From Verrucomicrobiota bacterium (GTDB lineage: Bacteria; Verrucomicrobiota; Verrucomicrobiia; Verrucomicrobiales; Akkermansiaceae), in contig JAFLEH010000001.1 in assembly GCA_017301995.1 (NCBI GenBank), forward strand, positions 1-64,000: a DNA stretch of 64,000 nucleotides. Direction: 5' to 3'. The position numbers and the translations under genes were made by a program. The notes beneath the pieces are model-generated. The model saw only the letters and a list, made by a program, of their open reading frames with translations. It made no database searches and was not told the DNA's origin. Below, piece after piece: positions 1 through 8,965 of the stretch; the stretch's first letter is position 1, and each line of letters starts with the position of its first letter.

Positions 1-7
1 GGGGGGC

Positions 8-63
8 TTACATCATGTCATGGGGGGGCTTACATCATGTCGAGGAGGACTGACATGATGTAA
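8..63. repeat. Direct and inverted 12-13 bp repeats forming a hairpin
   Basis: CTTACATCATGTC occurs twice in direct orientation (7-19 and 29-41), each preceded by a run of six or seven G. The inverse complement GACATGATGTAA follows at 52-63. The second direct copy and the inverted copy can form a 12-bp stem around a 10-base loop. The left edge is cut by the window, so further copies may lie upstream. It could be an operator, an element end or a transcription terminator without a U tract; nothing decides between these. Confidence 0.6.
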
Positions 64-121
64 AACGGGGGCGACATAAGGAAAACCGGCCGTGGCAGTG
101 CGTGCCGGGGGGATGGGGAAT

Positions 122-346
122 GGTGTTATTGGTTATTCGTTATTGGTTATTGGGGGAGAGGTGCTTTTCATCCACGATCCACGATCTTCTTGGCGGGGCC
201 GATGCCTGGCACACCGTCATCATCAATTTCAGACATCCTGATCCGGCCGGAAAATGATTTGGCTCAATTTGCGGCGACAGCCACATCGATGAATGGCGCT
301 TTCTTTCTGGTTTCTGGTTTCTGGATTCTGGTTTCCTGGCCCGATG
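122..346. repeat. Oligonucleotide word-repeat tract (TTATTGG, CCACGATC, TTTCTGG words)
   Basis: No convincing gene lies between 64 and 457. The stretch holds short repeated words: TTATTGGTTATT near 125-152, ATCCACGATCCACGATC near 171-187, and TTTCTGGTTTCTGG words near 302-340. The first two modules recur in the same order at 35690-35770, and inverted at about 14540-14630. This marks the tract as one copy of a dispersed, degenerate repeat family. ORFs across it are chance readings. Confidence 0.6.
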
Positions 347-457
347 GTTCGAAACCATTTTCCGACCGGCAAACCCAGTGGAGCGGAAATCAAGGCCCCG
401 GATCAGGATCTCTGAATTTCCCTTCCCGTCCGCCCGCGACCATGGTAGCATTGCCCC

Positions 458-1726
458 GTGTTGCCCGACTCCCGCACCGTCCTTCTGTTCTCCCTTCTTG
501 TGATCGGAACGGTCTCCGGATGCCGTGGGGACGATGCGCCCGCCGGGCCAGCACCAACCGCACCAACTCCAGCCGCGCCGACGCCCGAGGAAACGGCGGC
601 GCGGCTCGCGGCCGAGGATGCGGAACTGGCCAAGGCGTTCGCCGATCCGTTGTTGGCGGATGGGTTCGACTATCCGGTCGGCAATGCCGATGGCGCGGGC
701 AATTATGTGGCCGGAAACGGCAAACGCTATCGCGGATGGTATGTCGCGACCCGGTTTTGCGAGGCCTATCATCTGGGCATTCACAACGGGGAGGATTGGA
801 ACGGTTCCGGTGGCGGTGACACCGATCTGGGCCAACCGGTCCATTCCATCGCCAGCGGCCGCGTTCTAACCGTAACCGCCGGTCCGCCATTCGGAAACAT
901 CGTGGTGATCGAGCACCGCTACCTCGAAAACGGCATCCTAACCACCGTGTTTTCCCAATACGACCACCTCCGGGAAGTCATTGTGAAGGAAGGCGACACC
1001 CTCAAGCGCCGCCAGAAGATCGGCACCATCGGCAAGGGCGATTCCGACCAGTTTCCCGCCCATCTGCATTTGGAGATCCGCAAGGCCAACACGCGCGGGT
1101 TCTCGCCGTTTTTCTGGCCCTCTTCCAACGGTTGGGACGAGAAGAAGATCCGCGAACACTACGAAGAGCCGAGGACATTCATCCAGTCCCGGCGCAAGCT
1201 GCTGCACCCGGCAACCGCCGCGCGGGTGCTGCTGGTCGTGAAACACCGCCACCAATTGCATCGGTTCGAAAAGGGGAAAAAAGTCTCCACGGTCGAGGCG
1301 GCTGTTAGCCAGATCGAAACCGGTCACAAGACCGCCGAGGGCGACCTCAGGACTCCCGAGGGCGAATACCGGATCATCCAGGCCTCGCGCGGACCATTCG
1401 CGGAAGAGGGCATGATGCGTTTCCTCGGCGCGGCATGGCTGCGCCTGAACTACCCTAACGATCGCGACGCCCGCGCGGCCTTCGCCGCCAAAACCGTGAC
1501 GGCGAAAGAACGGGATTCGATTCTCACCGCCAATTCCAAGGGCAAAATCCCGCCCGCCAACACCAAGCTCGGCGGCGGCATCGGCATCCACGGCTGGGCG
1601 GAAGGCGGCTGGGACCCGGCCGGACCACGCGCCCTAACATGGGGATGCGTCAGCCTGAACGAAAAGGACCTGCTCGACCTCTACGCGGCCGCACCGGTGG
1701 GCACGCCGGTGGTGATCATGCCCTGA
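458..1726 (+). CDS. Lipoprotein with M23 peptidase and L,D-transpeptidase (YkuD) domains
   Basis: A predicted outer-envelope peptidoglycan enzyme of 422 aa. A GTG start at 458 (TTG at 461 is possible) gives a signal peptide ending in a lipobox, V-S-G-C, with Cys22. A Pro/Ala-rich linker follows to about residue 45. Residues 100-215 look like an M23 metallo-endopeptidase: H105/H109 and D113 in HLGIHNGEDW, and the H-x-H motif HLHLE at 202-206. Residues 255-420 match a YkuD L,D-transpeptidase: TPEGEY at 299-304, HG at 378-379, and the nucleophile motif WGCVSL with Cys397. In known families M23 cuts cross-links and YkuD makes 3-3 cross-links or anchors proteins. One chain carrying both is unusual. 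The gene stands alone; the next gene starts 128 bases downstream. Confidence 0.85.
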   Translation: MLPDSRTVLLFSLLVIGTVSGCRGDDAPAGPAPTAPTPAAPTPEETAARLAAEDAELAKAFADPLLADGFDYPVGNADGAGNYVAGNGKRYRGWYVATRFCEAYHLGIHNGEDWNGSGGGDTDLGQPVHSIASGRVLTVTAGPPFGNIVVIEHRYLENGILTTVFSQYDHLREVIVKEGDTLKRRQKIGTIGKGDSDQFPAHLHLEIRKANTRGFSPFFWPSSNGWDEKKIREHYEEPRTFIQSRRKLLHPATAARVLLVVKHRHQLHRFEKGKKVSTVEAAVSQIETGHKTAEGDLRTPEGEYRIIQASRGPFAEEGMMRFLGAAWLRLNYPNDRDARAAFAAKTVTAKERDSILTANSKGKIPPANTKLGGGIGIHGWAEGGWDPAGPRALTWGCVSLNEKDLLDLYAAAPVGTPVVIMP

Positions 1727-1854
1727 CCCTCTCCGAACCCGTTTCGCATTTCGGATTTCGGATTTCATGCTTCCTCCTCCGCCAACGGGTCGTTTTCCTC
1801 CGCCATCCCCCACCCTGGTCTTGCGCGGGGGAAATTCCGCGACATACTGCGGGC

Positions 1855-3279
1855 ATGTTTCGCCATTTGCTCCGGTTCGCCACCTTTCTGCTGCTTTCCG
1901 CCCTTGCCAGCGGACAGTCCTACGCGCCCGTGAACGAGCGCCCGCCGGCCCTCGCGAGGGAATTCCGCGGCGCGTGGGTCGCCTGCATCTACAATCTCGA
2001 CTGGCCGACCTCCAAGGGGCAGTCCGCAGCCGCCCAGCAGGCGGAACTCCGCACGCTGCTCGACAAAGTGGCCTCCCTCCGCATGAACGCGGTGGTTTTC
2101 CAGGTGCGTCCCCACTGCGACGCGGTTTACGCCTCTAACAATGAACCGTGGAGCCCCTGGCTCAGCGGCACCATGGGCCGTTCGCCGGGATATGACCCGC
2201 TCGCGTTCTGCATCCGCGAAGCCCACGCCCGCGGCATCGAGGTCCACGCTTGGTTCAACCCGTTCCGCGCCCTCGCCAACACCTCCCACCAGGCGTCCTC
2301 CAACCATGTGACGCGCTCGGCCCCCGGACTAACCAAGCGTTACGGCACGGTCGTCTGGTGCGATCCGGGAATCCCGGAGAACCGCAGCCGCGCGCTTTCC
2401 ACCATCCTCGACGTCGTCCGCCGCTACGATGTGGATGGGGTCCACCTCGACGACTATTTCTATCCCTATCCGTCCGGCGGGCAGGCGTTTCCCGATGGAA
2501 AATCCCCGACCCAGCGGCGCGCGAACATCGACTCGTTTGTTAGCAACCTGTATGGGTCGGTGAAAAAACAAAAGCCCTGGGTTCGGGTGGGCATCAGCCC
2601 GTTCGGCATCTGGCAACCGGGGGTTCCGTCCGGAATCGAGGCCAGCCTCAACAGCTACGAGCAACTCGCCTGCGACTCCCGCAAGTGGTTGAAAAACGGT
2701 TGGGTGGACTACCTCGCCCCGCAGCTCTACTGGCGGATTTCACCGCAGAAGCAAAGTTTTCCCAACCTTCTGCAATGGTGGCGCTCGCAGGGATCGCGGC
2801 CGGTCTGGCCGGGCATCGCCACCGCGCGCATCAACTCGTCCGAGGACCCCGGGCGTCCGGCATCGGAGATCACCAACCAGATCGACCTGACCCGCCAGAT
2901 CGGCAAGAACTGGAACGGCCATATCCACTGGAGCGCCCGCAGCCTGGTCACCAACCGCGGCGGAATCGCCACCCGCCTGGCATCCACCTACACCCAGCCC
3001 GCCGCCGTTCCGCCGATGCCGTGGATCAACAACCGCGCGCCCAACCCGCCGGGCGTCTCCGCGGTTCTAACCGAAAACGGCACCGCTGTCAGTTGGATCC
3101 CGGACGCCTCCGCCGCCAAGATCGCCGTCCAGGCAAAAACCGGCGGCACCTGGCGCACCGCCGCCATCGTCCCGGCCTCGCGCAAGTCCCTAACCATCCC
3201 GCGCGCCGACGCCATCGCCATCACCGCCCTCGACCGCTACGGCAACGCCAGCCCCGTCAAAACCCTGGGAATCCGCTAG
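1855..3279 (+). CDS. Secreted GHL10-type (family 10-like) glycosyl hydrolase
   Basis: A 474-aa protein. It starts at the ATG at 1855, where a clean signal peptide begins (Met-Phe-Arg, hydrophobic core, Ala-Ser-Gly). The frame is open further upstream, but that part has no coding character. The mature N-terminus EFRGAWVACIYNLDWP is the hallmark of the GHL10/DUF187 family. It is followed by VVFQVRPHCDAVY, a WFNPFRAL segment and a DGVHLDDYFYPYP segment carrying acidic residues expected at the active site. The last 90 residues look like a fibronectin III-like domain. Relatives such as E. coli DigH cleave denuded peptidoglycan glycan strands, so a wall role beside the upstream M23/YkuD gene is plausible. 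rmuC starts 24 bases downstream, suggesting co-transcription. Confidence 0.85.
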   Translation: MFRHLLRFATFLLLSALASGQSYAPVNERPPALAREFRGAWVACIYNLDWPTSKGQSAAAQQAELRTLLDKVASLRMNAVVFQVRPHCDAVYASNNEPWSPWLSGTMGRSPGYDPLAFCIREAHARGIEVHAWFNPFRALANTSHQASSNHVTRSAPGLTKRYGTVVWCDPGIPENRSRALSTILDVVRRYDVDGVHLDDYFYPYPSGGQAFPDGKSPTQRRANIDSFVSNLYGSVKKQKPWVRVGISPFGIWQPGVPSGIEASLNSYEQLACDSRKWLKNGWVDYLAPQLYWRISPQKQSFPNLLQWWRSQGSRPVWPGIATARINSSEDPGRPASEITNQIDLTRQIGKNWNGHIHWSARSLVTNRGGIATRLASTYTQPAAVPPMPWINNRAPNPPGVSAVLTENGTAVSWIPDASAAKIAVQAKTGGTWRTAAIVPASRKSLTIPRADAIAITALDRYGNASPVKTLGIR

Positions 3280-3303
3280 CATTTCAATATCCAAAACACA
3301 CCC

Positions 3304-4854
3304 ATGTCCATCAATCAATATCTCCCCGAAATCATCACCGGCGTGGTCGCGCTGTTTCTCGGATGGCTCGTCACGAAACTGATCGCCTCCGCCCGCATCG
3401 CGGCGATCAGCGAACGCCTCAAATCCGAGGAGCGCCGCGCCACGGAAAACGAGGCCCGGCTGGCGCAGGTCACCGCCGCCGCCGAACAGCACGAGCAGGA
3501 GGCCCAGACGTTCCGCAACCAGCTAACCGAAACCCGCTCCCGGCTCGAAGCCGAAGCCCGCGCCGCCAAGGAAAAGCAGGAGTTGTTGGAAAAGTCCGAG
3601 CAAAAGCTCTCCGACACCTTCAAGGCCCTATCCGCCGATGCCCTCAAGGCCACCTCGGAACAGTTCCTCCACCTCGCCAAATCCACCCTATCCGCCCACA
3701 CCGAGGAAGCCCGCGGCGATCTCGACCAGCGCCGCACCGCGATCGAATCGCTGGTGAAACCGATGGCCGAATCGCTCGGTCAATTCCAGCAACGGCTTGG
3801 CGAGATCGAGCAGCACCGCACCGACGCCTACGCCGAACTCCGCACCCAGATCAAGGCGCTGGGCGAAGGGCAGTTGGGATTGCAACGCGAGACCGCCGCA
3901 TTGGTGAAGGCATTGCGCCAGCCCAGCGGCCGCGGCCAGTGGGGCGAACTCCAGCTCCGCCGCGTGGTGGAACTCGCCGGCATGCAGGAGTATTGCGATT
4001 TCGAAACCCAACATTCCACCACCACCGACGAAGGCCGCAATCTCCGGCCCGATCTGGTCGTCCGACTGCCCGCCGGAAAAACCATCGTGGTGGACTCCAA
4101 AACCCCGATGGACGCCTATCTGGATGCCATCGAGGCCACCGACGACGCGGTGCGCGAGGAAGCGCTGCAACGCCACGCGCGCCAGGTCCGCACCCATATC
4201 CAACAGTTATCCTCCAAGAACTACACCTCGCAATTCGCCAGTGCGCCGGAGTTCACCGTGCTCTTCCTTCCCAGCGAATCGTTCTTCTCCGCCGCGCTGC
4301 ACTCCGACCCCGGCCTGATCGAACGCGGGGTGGACCAAGGCGTGATCCTCGCCACGCCCACCACGCTGATCGCCCTGCTGCGGGCGGTCGCCTACGGCTG
4401 GCGCCAGGAATCCATCGCGGAAAACGCCCGCGAGATCTCCTCGCTCGGCCGCACCCTCCACGAGCGGCTCGGAAAACTTGCGGAACACTTCGCAAAACTC
4501 GGCCGCTCGCTCGGATCCGCCGTGGATTCGTATAACAATGCGGTCGGTTCGTTCGAAACCCGCGTGCTCAGCGCGGCACGCAAGTTCGAGGACCTCAAGG
4601 CCGCCCCGGAATCCGCCGCGCTGCCCGATCTCGAACCGATCGACAAAGTCCCGCGCGGCCTGCAGCCGCCGCCCGCCGCCCTCGCGGCACTCGCGTCCGC
4701 CAGCGAAATCGCCTCCCGCCAGCAGGCTCCGCTCGCTCTAACCCAACCGGATCCCCTCCCCCCCAGCGACGCCGATTTTACGTTCGTGCCCGATCCCGCG
4801 CCGAGCGCCCAATCCGCCGCCAACGATCTCCGCGCCGCGCTAACCGATCTGTGA
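3304..4854 (+). CDS. rmuC: DNA recombination protein RmuC
   Basis: A 516-aa protein. Residues 8-25 form an N-terminal membrane anchor (a hydrophobic [13 protein letters not shown] segment). A long Ala/Glu/Arg-rich coiled coil runs to about residue 180. The RmuC nuclease-like domain follows, with [22 protein letters not shown], the conserved [12 protein letters not shown] and [12 protein letters not shown] segments, and a [16 protein letters not shown] segment. The C-terminus is a disordered Pro/Ala-rich tail. RmuC limits inverted-repeat-induced rearrangement in E. coli, which is notable in a window rich in inverted repeats. It follows the GHL10 gene by 24 bases on the same strand. Confidence 0.93.
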   Translation: MSINQYLPEIITGVVALFLGWLVTKLIASARIAAISERLKSEERRATENEARLAQVTAAAEQHEQEAQTFRNQLTETRSRLEAEARAAKEKQELLEKSEQKLSDTFKALSADALKATSEQFLHLAKSTLSAHTEEARGDLDQRRTAIESLVKPMAESLGQFQQRLGEIEQHRTDAYAELRTQIKALGEGQLGLQRETAALVKALRQPSGRGQWGELQLRRVVELAGMQEYCDFETQHSTTTDEGRNLRPDLVVRLPAGKTIVVDSKTPMDAYLDAIEATDDAVREEALQRHARQVRTHIQQLSSKNYTSQFASAPEFTVLFLPSESFFSAALHSDPGLIERGVDQGVILATPTTLIALLRAVAYGWRQESIAENAREISSLGRTLHERLGKLAEHFAKLGRSLGSAVDSYNNAVGSFETRVLSAARKFEDLKAAPESAALPDLEPIDKVPRGLQPPPAALAALASASEIASRQQAPLALTQPDPLPPSDADFTFVPDPAPSAQSAANDLRAALTDL

Positions 4855-5411
4855 TCCTGAAACCGCGAATGAACGCGAATGGACACGAATGTGAAATTGA
4901 AAATGAATGCGTTCTGACGGCCAGGCCGTACACCTGATGGATTGAACATCCGATCTCTCCAGCTCATTGAAAATTCGCGTCATTTGGCGTCCATGGGAGA
5001 TTATGCCAAATAAGGGCATGTGGGGGAAGCGGAAACTGTCACCTTCACGGCGACATCATCGCGACGAGTCACGCCTCTGATCTTCTTTGAAGGTCCACAT
5101 GGCTAAAAAATGCCGGGTATGTGGATCGGTTGGCGGGAAAACCGCCGAAGGCTAGGAGGCGGTTTGGACGGGTGCGACAGCGCCCGCCCCGAAGGGGTGA
5201 GGGCTGAATAGGCCAGCCCGAATCAAACAGAACATACGGTGGGTGGAGTTTGTTTTGGAGCGTTCTGATGAATATTGGGAGGGCCAAGCCGCCATCGCTG
5301 CGGACCGTTTTCCAAAGAAGCTCCGATCCGACCAAATCTTTCCTCCCGATTGGCACGGCCTTTGCGGTGGCTGCCACATTTCGGATTGCTCGCTCGGGGA
5401 TAGAGGAAACC
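4855..5411. other. Intergenic region without a convincing gene
   Basis: These 557 bases lie between the converging rmuC and transglutaminase-like genes. They start with repeated CGAATG words (about 4863-4892), a style of word repeat seen elsewhere in the window. A possible hairpin GGGCTG-N7-CAGCCC lies near 5207-5225, and a sigma-54-like site lies at 5351-5365. Small ORFs here, for example on the minus strand at 5069-5377, show no recognisable domain and no high-GC third-position pattern, so I do not call them. Confidence 0.5.
5351..5365 (+). promoter_or_regulatory. Sigma-54-like -24/-12 site
   Basis: TGGCAC, five bases, then TTGC matches the sigma-54 consensus (GG and GC ten bases apart) on the + strand. 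The nearest downstream sequence on that strand is the 3' end of a minus-strand gene, so any transcript would be antisense. It may be chance or the remnant of a lost gene. Confidence 0.3.
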
Positions 5412-6539
5412 CTAGGGCGCGACCCGCAGGGTCACCTTGTGGGTCGCTTCCTTGGCGCCGATTTCCAACCGTTCGATGGCGGCGGGTTTGCCGTCCTTGA
5501 GCGCGACGACCTGATAGAGCTGGCCCTGTTTCACCTTGACGGTATAGAAATTGTTCATGTCGGCGGTGGTTCCCGGGGTTTTTCCGGTGGCCACTTCCAC
5601 ATCGGCCTGGAGGACTTTCACCTCCAGTTCGCGGCGGGCCTCGCTGCCGCTGCCGCCGCGGGCCATCGCCTCGATCCGGAGTTCGCATTCGCCCACGGCC
5701 GCCAGCGTGTCCTTGCCCAAAGCGATGTAGCGTTCGGTCACGTCCACGCCCGGAACGGAGTCGTCCTCCATCGCCCAAACCATCGGAAAATGCTTGCCGG
5801 TGGGCTTCCAGGAGGTTGAGAAAATCCCGTGCGCCACGCTGCCGGGAATCCCCCGCGCGGCATCCGCCACCAGCCATCCGCGGTCGAAGTCATCCGGGCC
5901 GCCGCCGTATTCGACAAACTGCCAGCCCTTCGTTTCCGGCAGCCAGACTTCCACCCAGTTGTGGTTCCCCTGTTTGGTGGTCCACATCGCGGTGCCGGAG
6001 ATCCGGGCGGGCACGCCGACGGCACGCAGCGCATCAACCAACAGGATGGAAAGGCCCGTGCATGAGGCCATCTTGAGTTTCATCGACTCCACCGGCCCCT
6101 GGTTAGGCGCGCGGCGCTTTGTGTTATAGGAAACGCCGGTTTCCTTGGCGATCGCCGCGTTTACCTTGACCACCGCTTCGCGGACCGTCTTGGCACCCTC
6201 GGTGTGCGGGCCGAAGCGGCTGAGGAAATCCCCGCGCCAGTCGTCGCGCGTTTCATCCAACACCGCGTAGGGCACCACGTCGTTGAAAAAGATCTCCTCG
6301 GGCACCGACTTCGCCCACGGGAATTTCTCCCGTGCCTGATAGGCCATGGCCACGTTGGAGCGCAGCCACTCGGGTTTCAGTTTCGCCACGTCGCGGGCGG
6401 GCATGTGGTCGATGAGAAACGAAATCGCCCCACGCTGCGCCTCGGGCGCGCCATCGAGGGTGGCGGTCTTGAGGTCGGTACGGGGATCGGCGGCGGCGAG
6501 GCCGGTTAGAGCGAGGAGTATGCAAATGGAGCGGATCAT
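5412..6539 (-). CDS. Secreted transglutaminase-like domain protein
   Basis: A 375-aa protein. The ATG at 6539 gives a signal peptide (MIRSICILLALTGLAAA); the longer open frame upstream overlaps the neighbouring gene and is not coding. The transglutaminase-like triad is visible as Cys160 in MASCTGLS, His193 in GNHNWVEVWLP, and Asp216/217 in GGGPDDFDR. The C-terminal 130 residues look like a beta-sandwich. In bacteria this fold is more often a cysteine peptidase than a cross-linking enzyme, and the substrate is unknown. It lies 20 bases downstream of the MalY/PatB-like gene on the same strand and is probably co-transcribed with it. Confidence 0.8.
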   Translation of the reverse strand: MIRSICILLALTGLAAADPRTDLKTATLDGAPEAQRGAISFLIDHMPARDVAKLKPEWLRSNVAMAYQAREKFPWAKSVPEEIFFNDVVPYAVLDETRDDWRGDFLSRFGPHTEGAKTVREAVVKVNAAIAKETGVSYNTKRRAPNQGPVESMKLKMASCTGLSILLVDALRAVGVPARISGTAMWTTKQGNHNWVEVWLPETKGWQFVEYGGGPDDFDRGWLVADAARGIPGSVAHGIFSTSWKPTGKHFPMVWAMEDDSVPGVDVTERYIALGKDTLAAVGECELRIEAMARGGSGSEARRELEVKVLQADVEVATGKTPGTTADMNNFYTVKVKQGQLYQVVALKDGKPAAIERLEIGAKEATHKVTLRVAP

Positions 6540-6559
6540 GGTGGTAAAGCGTCGTGGAT

Positions 6560-7696
6560 TCACAAAGCGGTGCGGATTTTTTCCAGTCCGGCGAGCATTT
6601 TCTCCCGCGGGCAGCCGTAGTTGAAGCGGATCCAGCCCGGCCAGCCGAAAAACGCCCCGTCGGATAGAAACAGTCCGGCCTTTTGTTCGAAGTGGTTGGC
6701 CGGGTTCTCCACGCCGACCTGCCGGGCGTCGATCCACGCCAGATAGGTCGCCTCCGGCGCGGTAATCGTGAGGCCGGGACACTGTTCGCGGATGAACGCG
6801 ACCAGCGCGTCGCGGTTTCCGGCGAGATAGGCTAACAATTCCTGACGCCACGGTTCGCCGTGCCGGTAGGCCGCCTCCGCGGCGTAATAGGCAAGCGCGT
6901 TGATCTCCGAGAGCGTGTGGCCGCGGGTGGCGCAGAACCGGCGGCGCAGCGAGTCGTCCGGAATCACCGCGAAGGCATAACCGAGCCCGGCGATGTTCCA
7001 CGTTTTGCTAGGAGCGAGCAGGGTGATCGTCCGCCGGGCCAGCGCGGGCGGTAAACTGAGCGCGGAAAAATGCGGGGTAGCGGCTTCATCAAGGATCAGA
7101 TCGCAGTGGATCTCATCGGCGACCAGAACCAGATCGTGCGCCTCGCAAAACGACGCCACCTGGAGGATTTCCGCCTTTGAAAACGCTCTCCCTAACGGAT
7201 TCTGCGGGTTGCAGAGCAGAAACACCCGCGTCCGGTTGGTTACAGCGCGCTCCATCGCCGCCCAGTCGAACACCCAGCGCCCCTGTTGGAACGCGTGATC
7301 CACGGTGACCAGATCCACGCGGGCATCGTGATGGACGTTCAGAAACGGCGGATAGACCGGCGTGCAGGTCATCACCGCGTCGCCAGGGCCGCAGAACGCG
7401 CGGACGGCCAACGAGAGCGCCGGCACCAGCCCGCCGAGGTGGACGATGTGTTCCTGCGGCACCTCCGCGCCACGGCGCACCCGGAGATATTCCAAGACCG
7501 CCTCGTTCAGCCCGTCGTGAGCCTGGGCATAGCCGAAGACCCCGTGGTCCACACGGTCATGCAAGGCAGCGAGGATTTCCGGCGGCGACGCGAAATCCAT
7601 ATCCGCCACCCAGAACGGATCCAGTTCGGGTCGGCGGTCGTATTTGATGCATCCGGTGCCGCGGCGGGCGATTGGAGTGTCGAAACAATGAGCCAT
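6560..7696 (-). CDS. PLP-dependent MalY/PatB-type cystathionine beta-lyase/aminotransferase
   Basis: A 378-aa cytoplasmic fold-type I PLP enzyme. The ATG at 7696 gives the standard N-terminus; the upstream extension overlaps the promoter of the divergent delta' gene. Diagnostic segments are FWVADMDFASP near residues 28-38, NPQNPLGR at 163-170, ADEIHCDL at 193-200 and the Schiff-base lysine K231 in LLAPSKTWNIAGLGYA. Members of this subgroup cleave cystathionine or cysteine conjugates to pyruvate, ammonia and a thiol; exact substrates vary. It is transcribed away from the delta' gene, with 244 bases between the two starts. Confidence 0.88.
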   Translation of the reverse strand: MAHCFDTPIARRGTGCIKYDRRPELDPFWVADMDFASPPEILAALHDRVDHGVFGYAQAHDGLNEAVLEYLRVRRGAEVPQEHIVHLGGLVPALSLAVRAFCGPGDAVMTCTPVYPPFLNVHHDARVDLVTVDHAFQQGRWVFDWAAMERAVTNRTRVFLLCNPQNPLGRAFSKAEILQVASFCEAHDLVLVADEIHCDLILDEAATPHFSALSLPPALARRTITLLAPSKTWNIAGLGYAFAVIPDDSLRRRFCATRGHTLSEINALAYYAAEAAYRHGEPWRQELLAYLAGNRDALVAFIREQCPGLTITAPEATYLAWIDARQVGVENPANHFEQKAGLFLSDGAFFGWPGWIRFNYGCPREKMLAGLEKIRTAL

Positions 7697-7940
7697 GCGC
7701 GGCGAGCGATAGGCCAAACCGGCCCGACTGGGAAGCGCAATCCACGCCCGGCGCGCACTTGATGCAGAGCGCACGGGAATGAAGTAGCGAATCACCGATT
7801 GCGGAGGCGCCAACCATCCTCCCCTCATTCTCATGCGGCCCCGGCGGTGCCGCGCCACCTGGCGTTTTGTCGGAAATTTCCCGTCCTTTGGTGGTTTCGG
7901 ATTGCACGCGGGGGAGGTGTGGCGGCAGCATTCGTCCGGC

Positions 7941-8951
7941 ATGGCTTACACTCCCGAACGCGCCTACGAACTGGTCGCCGCGGCCCACGGTCGCGGCAGG
8001 CTCGCGCACGCGCTGTTGGTCAGCGGTGCCAACGGCTGCGGCAAACAACACCTCGCCGCCAGACTCATCCGATTGGTCAACGGCGGCGGCGGCGGCGGCG
8101 GATTCGATCTGTTCGGCGAACCGGTGGTGGAAACGGTGCCGCCGTTGGAGGAACTGGAGGACGCTTGGGTCCGGGTCATCCGTCCCCGGATGAAGTCCCG
8201 CCAGATCGGCGTGGATATCATCCGCGATCTGGAGCACACGCTCCACCTCGCCGCGCCGGAAGGCACCTACAAAATCGGCGTCATTCTCGAAGCCGACCGC
8301 ATGAACGACCAGGCGGCCAACGCGTTTCTCAAGACCCTTGAGGAGCCTCCCGGCCGCACCCTGCTGCTGCTCCTAACCGCCAACCCGCAGCGGCTGCTCC
8401 CCACGATTCTCTCCCGCTGTCTGAACATCCCGCTGTTAGGCGGGCGCAGTCTGCTGGCCGAGGGCGGCGACGAATTGGTCGCGGCGCTCAACAACGCCGC
8501 GCTGCGGGGATTCGGCACGCCGGTCGCGGCGCTTCATTTGAAAGCCGCGTTCACCGGCATCCTCGCCCGCCACCGCGAGTCCGCCGATTCCGCCGCCGCC
8601 GCCGCCGAGAAGGAGGAAATCGCCGCCTACCGCGACACCACGGACGGTGCCTGGCTCAAGGAGCGCAAGGCCTTTCACGAGGCCTCCGCCCAAGCCGAAT
8701 ACCTCGACGCCCGCAACCGGATGTTTGACGTCCTGCTCGCCTGGATGGCCGATCTTCTGCGCCTGCGGACCAAAGCCGGAGGGCTCGATTTCCCCGAATC
8801 CGCCGGCGATCTGGCGAAAATCGCCGGACGCGAGAACGAGGAGCGTCTGCTGCGCCGGATGGAGGCCCTCGAATCCCTGCGCCGGACGCTGGAAACCAAC
8901 GCCTTCGAGCCGCTGGCGCTGGAGGTGGGATTCCTCAAGGCATTCGGTTAG
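7941..8951 (+). CDS. holB: DNA polymerase III subunit delta' (clamp loader)
   Basis: A 336-aa AAA+ protein that would join the clamp loader. The ATG at 7941 puts the Walker-A-like GANGCGKQ at residues 29-36. The last residue of that motif is Gln, not Thr/Ser, as expected in a non-hydrolysing delta' subunit. Family segments are VGVILEADRMNDQAANAF-like (about 113-130), the arginine-finger region KTLEEPPGRT, and ILSRC. A GGC-repeat run at about 8081-8101 encodes seven glycines where other delta' subunits have a short loop, so it is a candidate length-variable site. Small zinc-binding cysteine clusters of DnaX type are absent. Confidence 0.82.
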   Translation: MAYTPERAYELVAAAHGRGRLAHALLVSGANGCGKQHLAARLIRLVNGGGGGGGFDLFGEPVVETVPPLEELEDAWVRVIRPRMKSRQIGVDIIRDLEHTLHLAAPEGTYKIGVILEADRMNDQAANAFLKTLEEPPGRTLLLLLTANPQRLLPTILSRCLNIPLLGGRSLLAEGGDELVAALNNAALRGFGTPVAALHLKAAFTGILARHRESADSAAAAAEKEEIAAYRDTTDGAWLKERKAFHEASAQAEYLDARNRMFDVLLAWMADLLRLRTKAGGLDFPESAGDLAKIAGRENEERLLRRMEALESLRRTLETNAFEPLALEVGFLKAFG

Positions 8952-8965
8952 AAAATCCGGACCTA

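Noticed and set aside
140..844. Overlapping frames on both strands before 458
   Set aside because: They cross word repeats and the lipoprotein gene, and lack domain, start context or coding composition.
1639..1854. N-terminal extension of the GHL10 gene
   Set aside because: It overlaps the preceding gene out of frame, and the signal peptide begins at 1855.
2685..4535. Long + strand frame of about 616 codons across the GHL10/rmuC genes
   Set aside because: It is an Arg/Pro/His-rich shadow of two well-supported genes in another frame, typical of GC-rich DNA.
5069..5377. Minus-strand 102-codon frame between rmuC and the transglutaminase-like gene
   Set aside because: No domain, poor third-position GC pattern, and it overlaps hairpin and word-repeat sequence.
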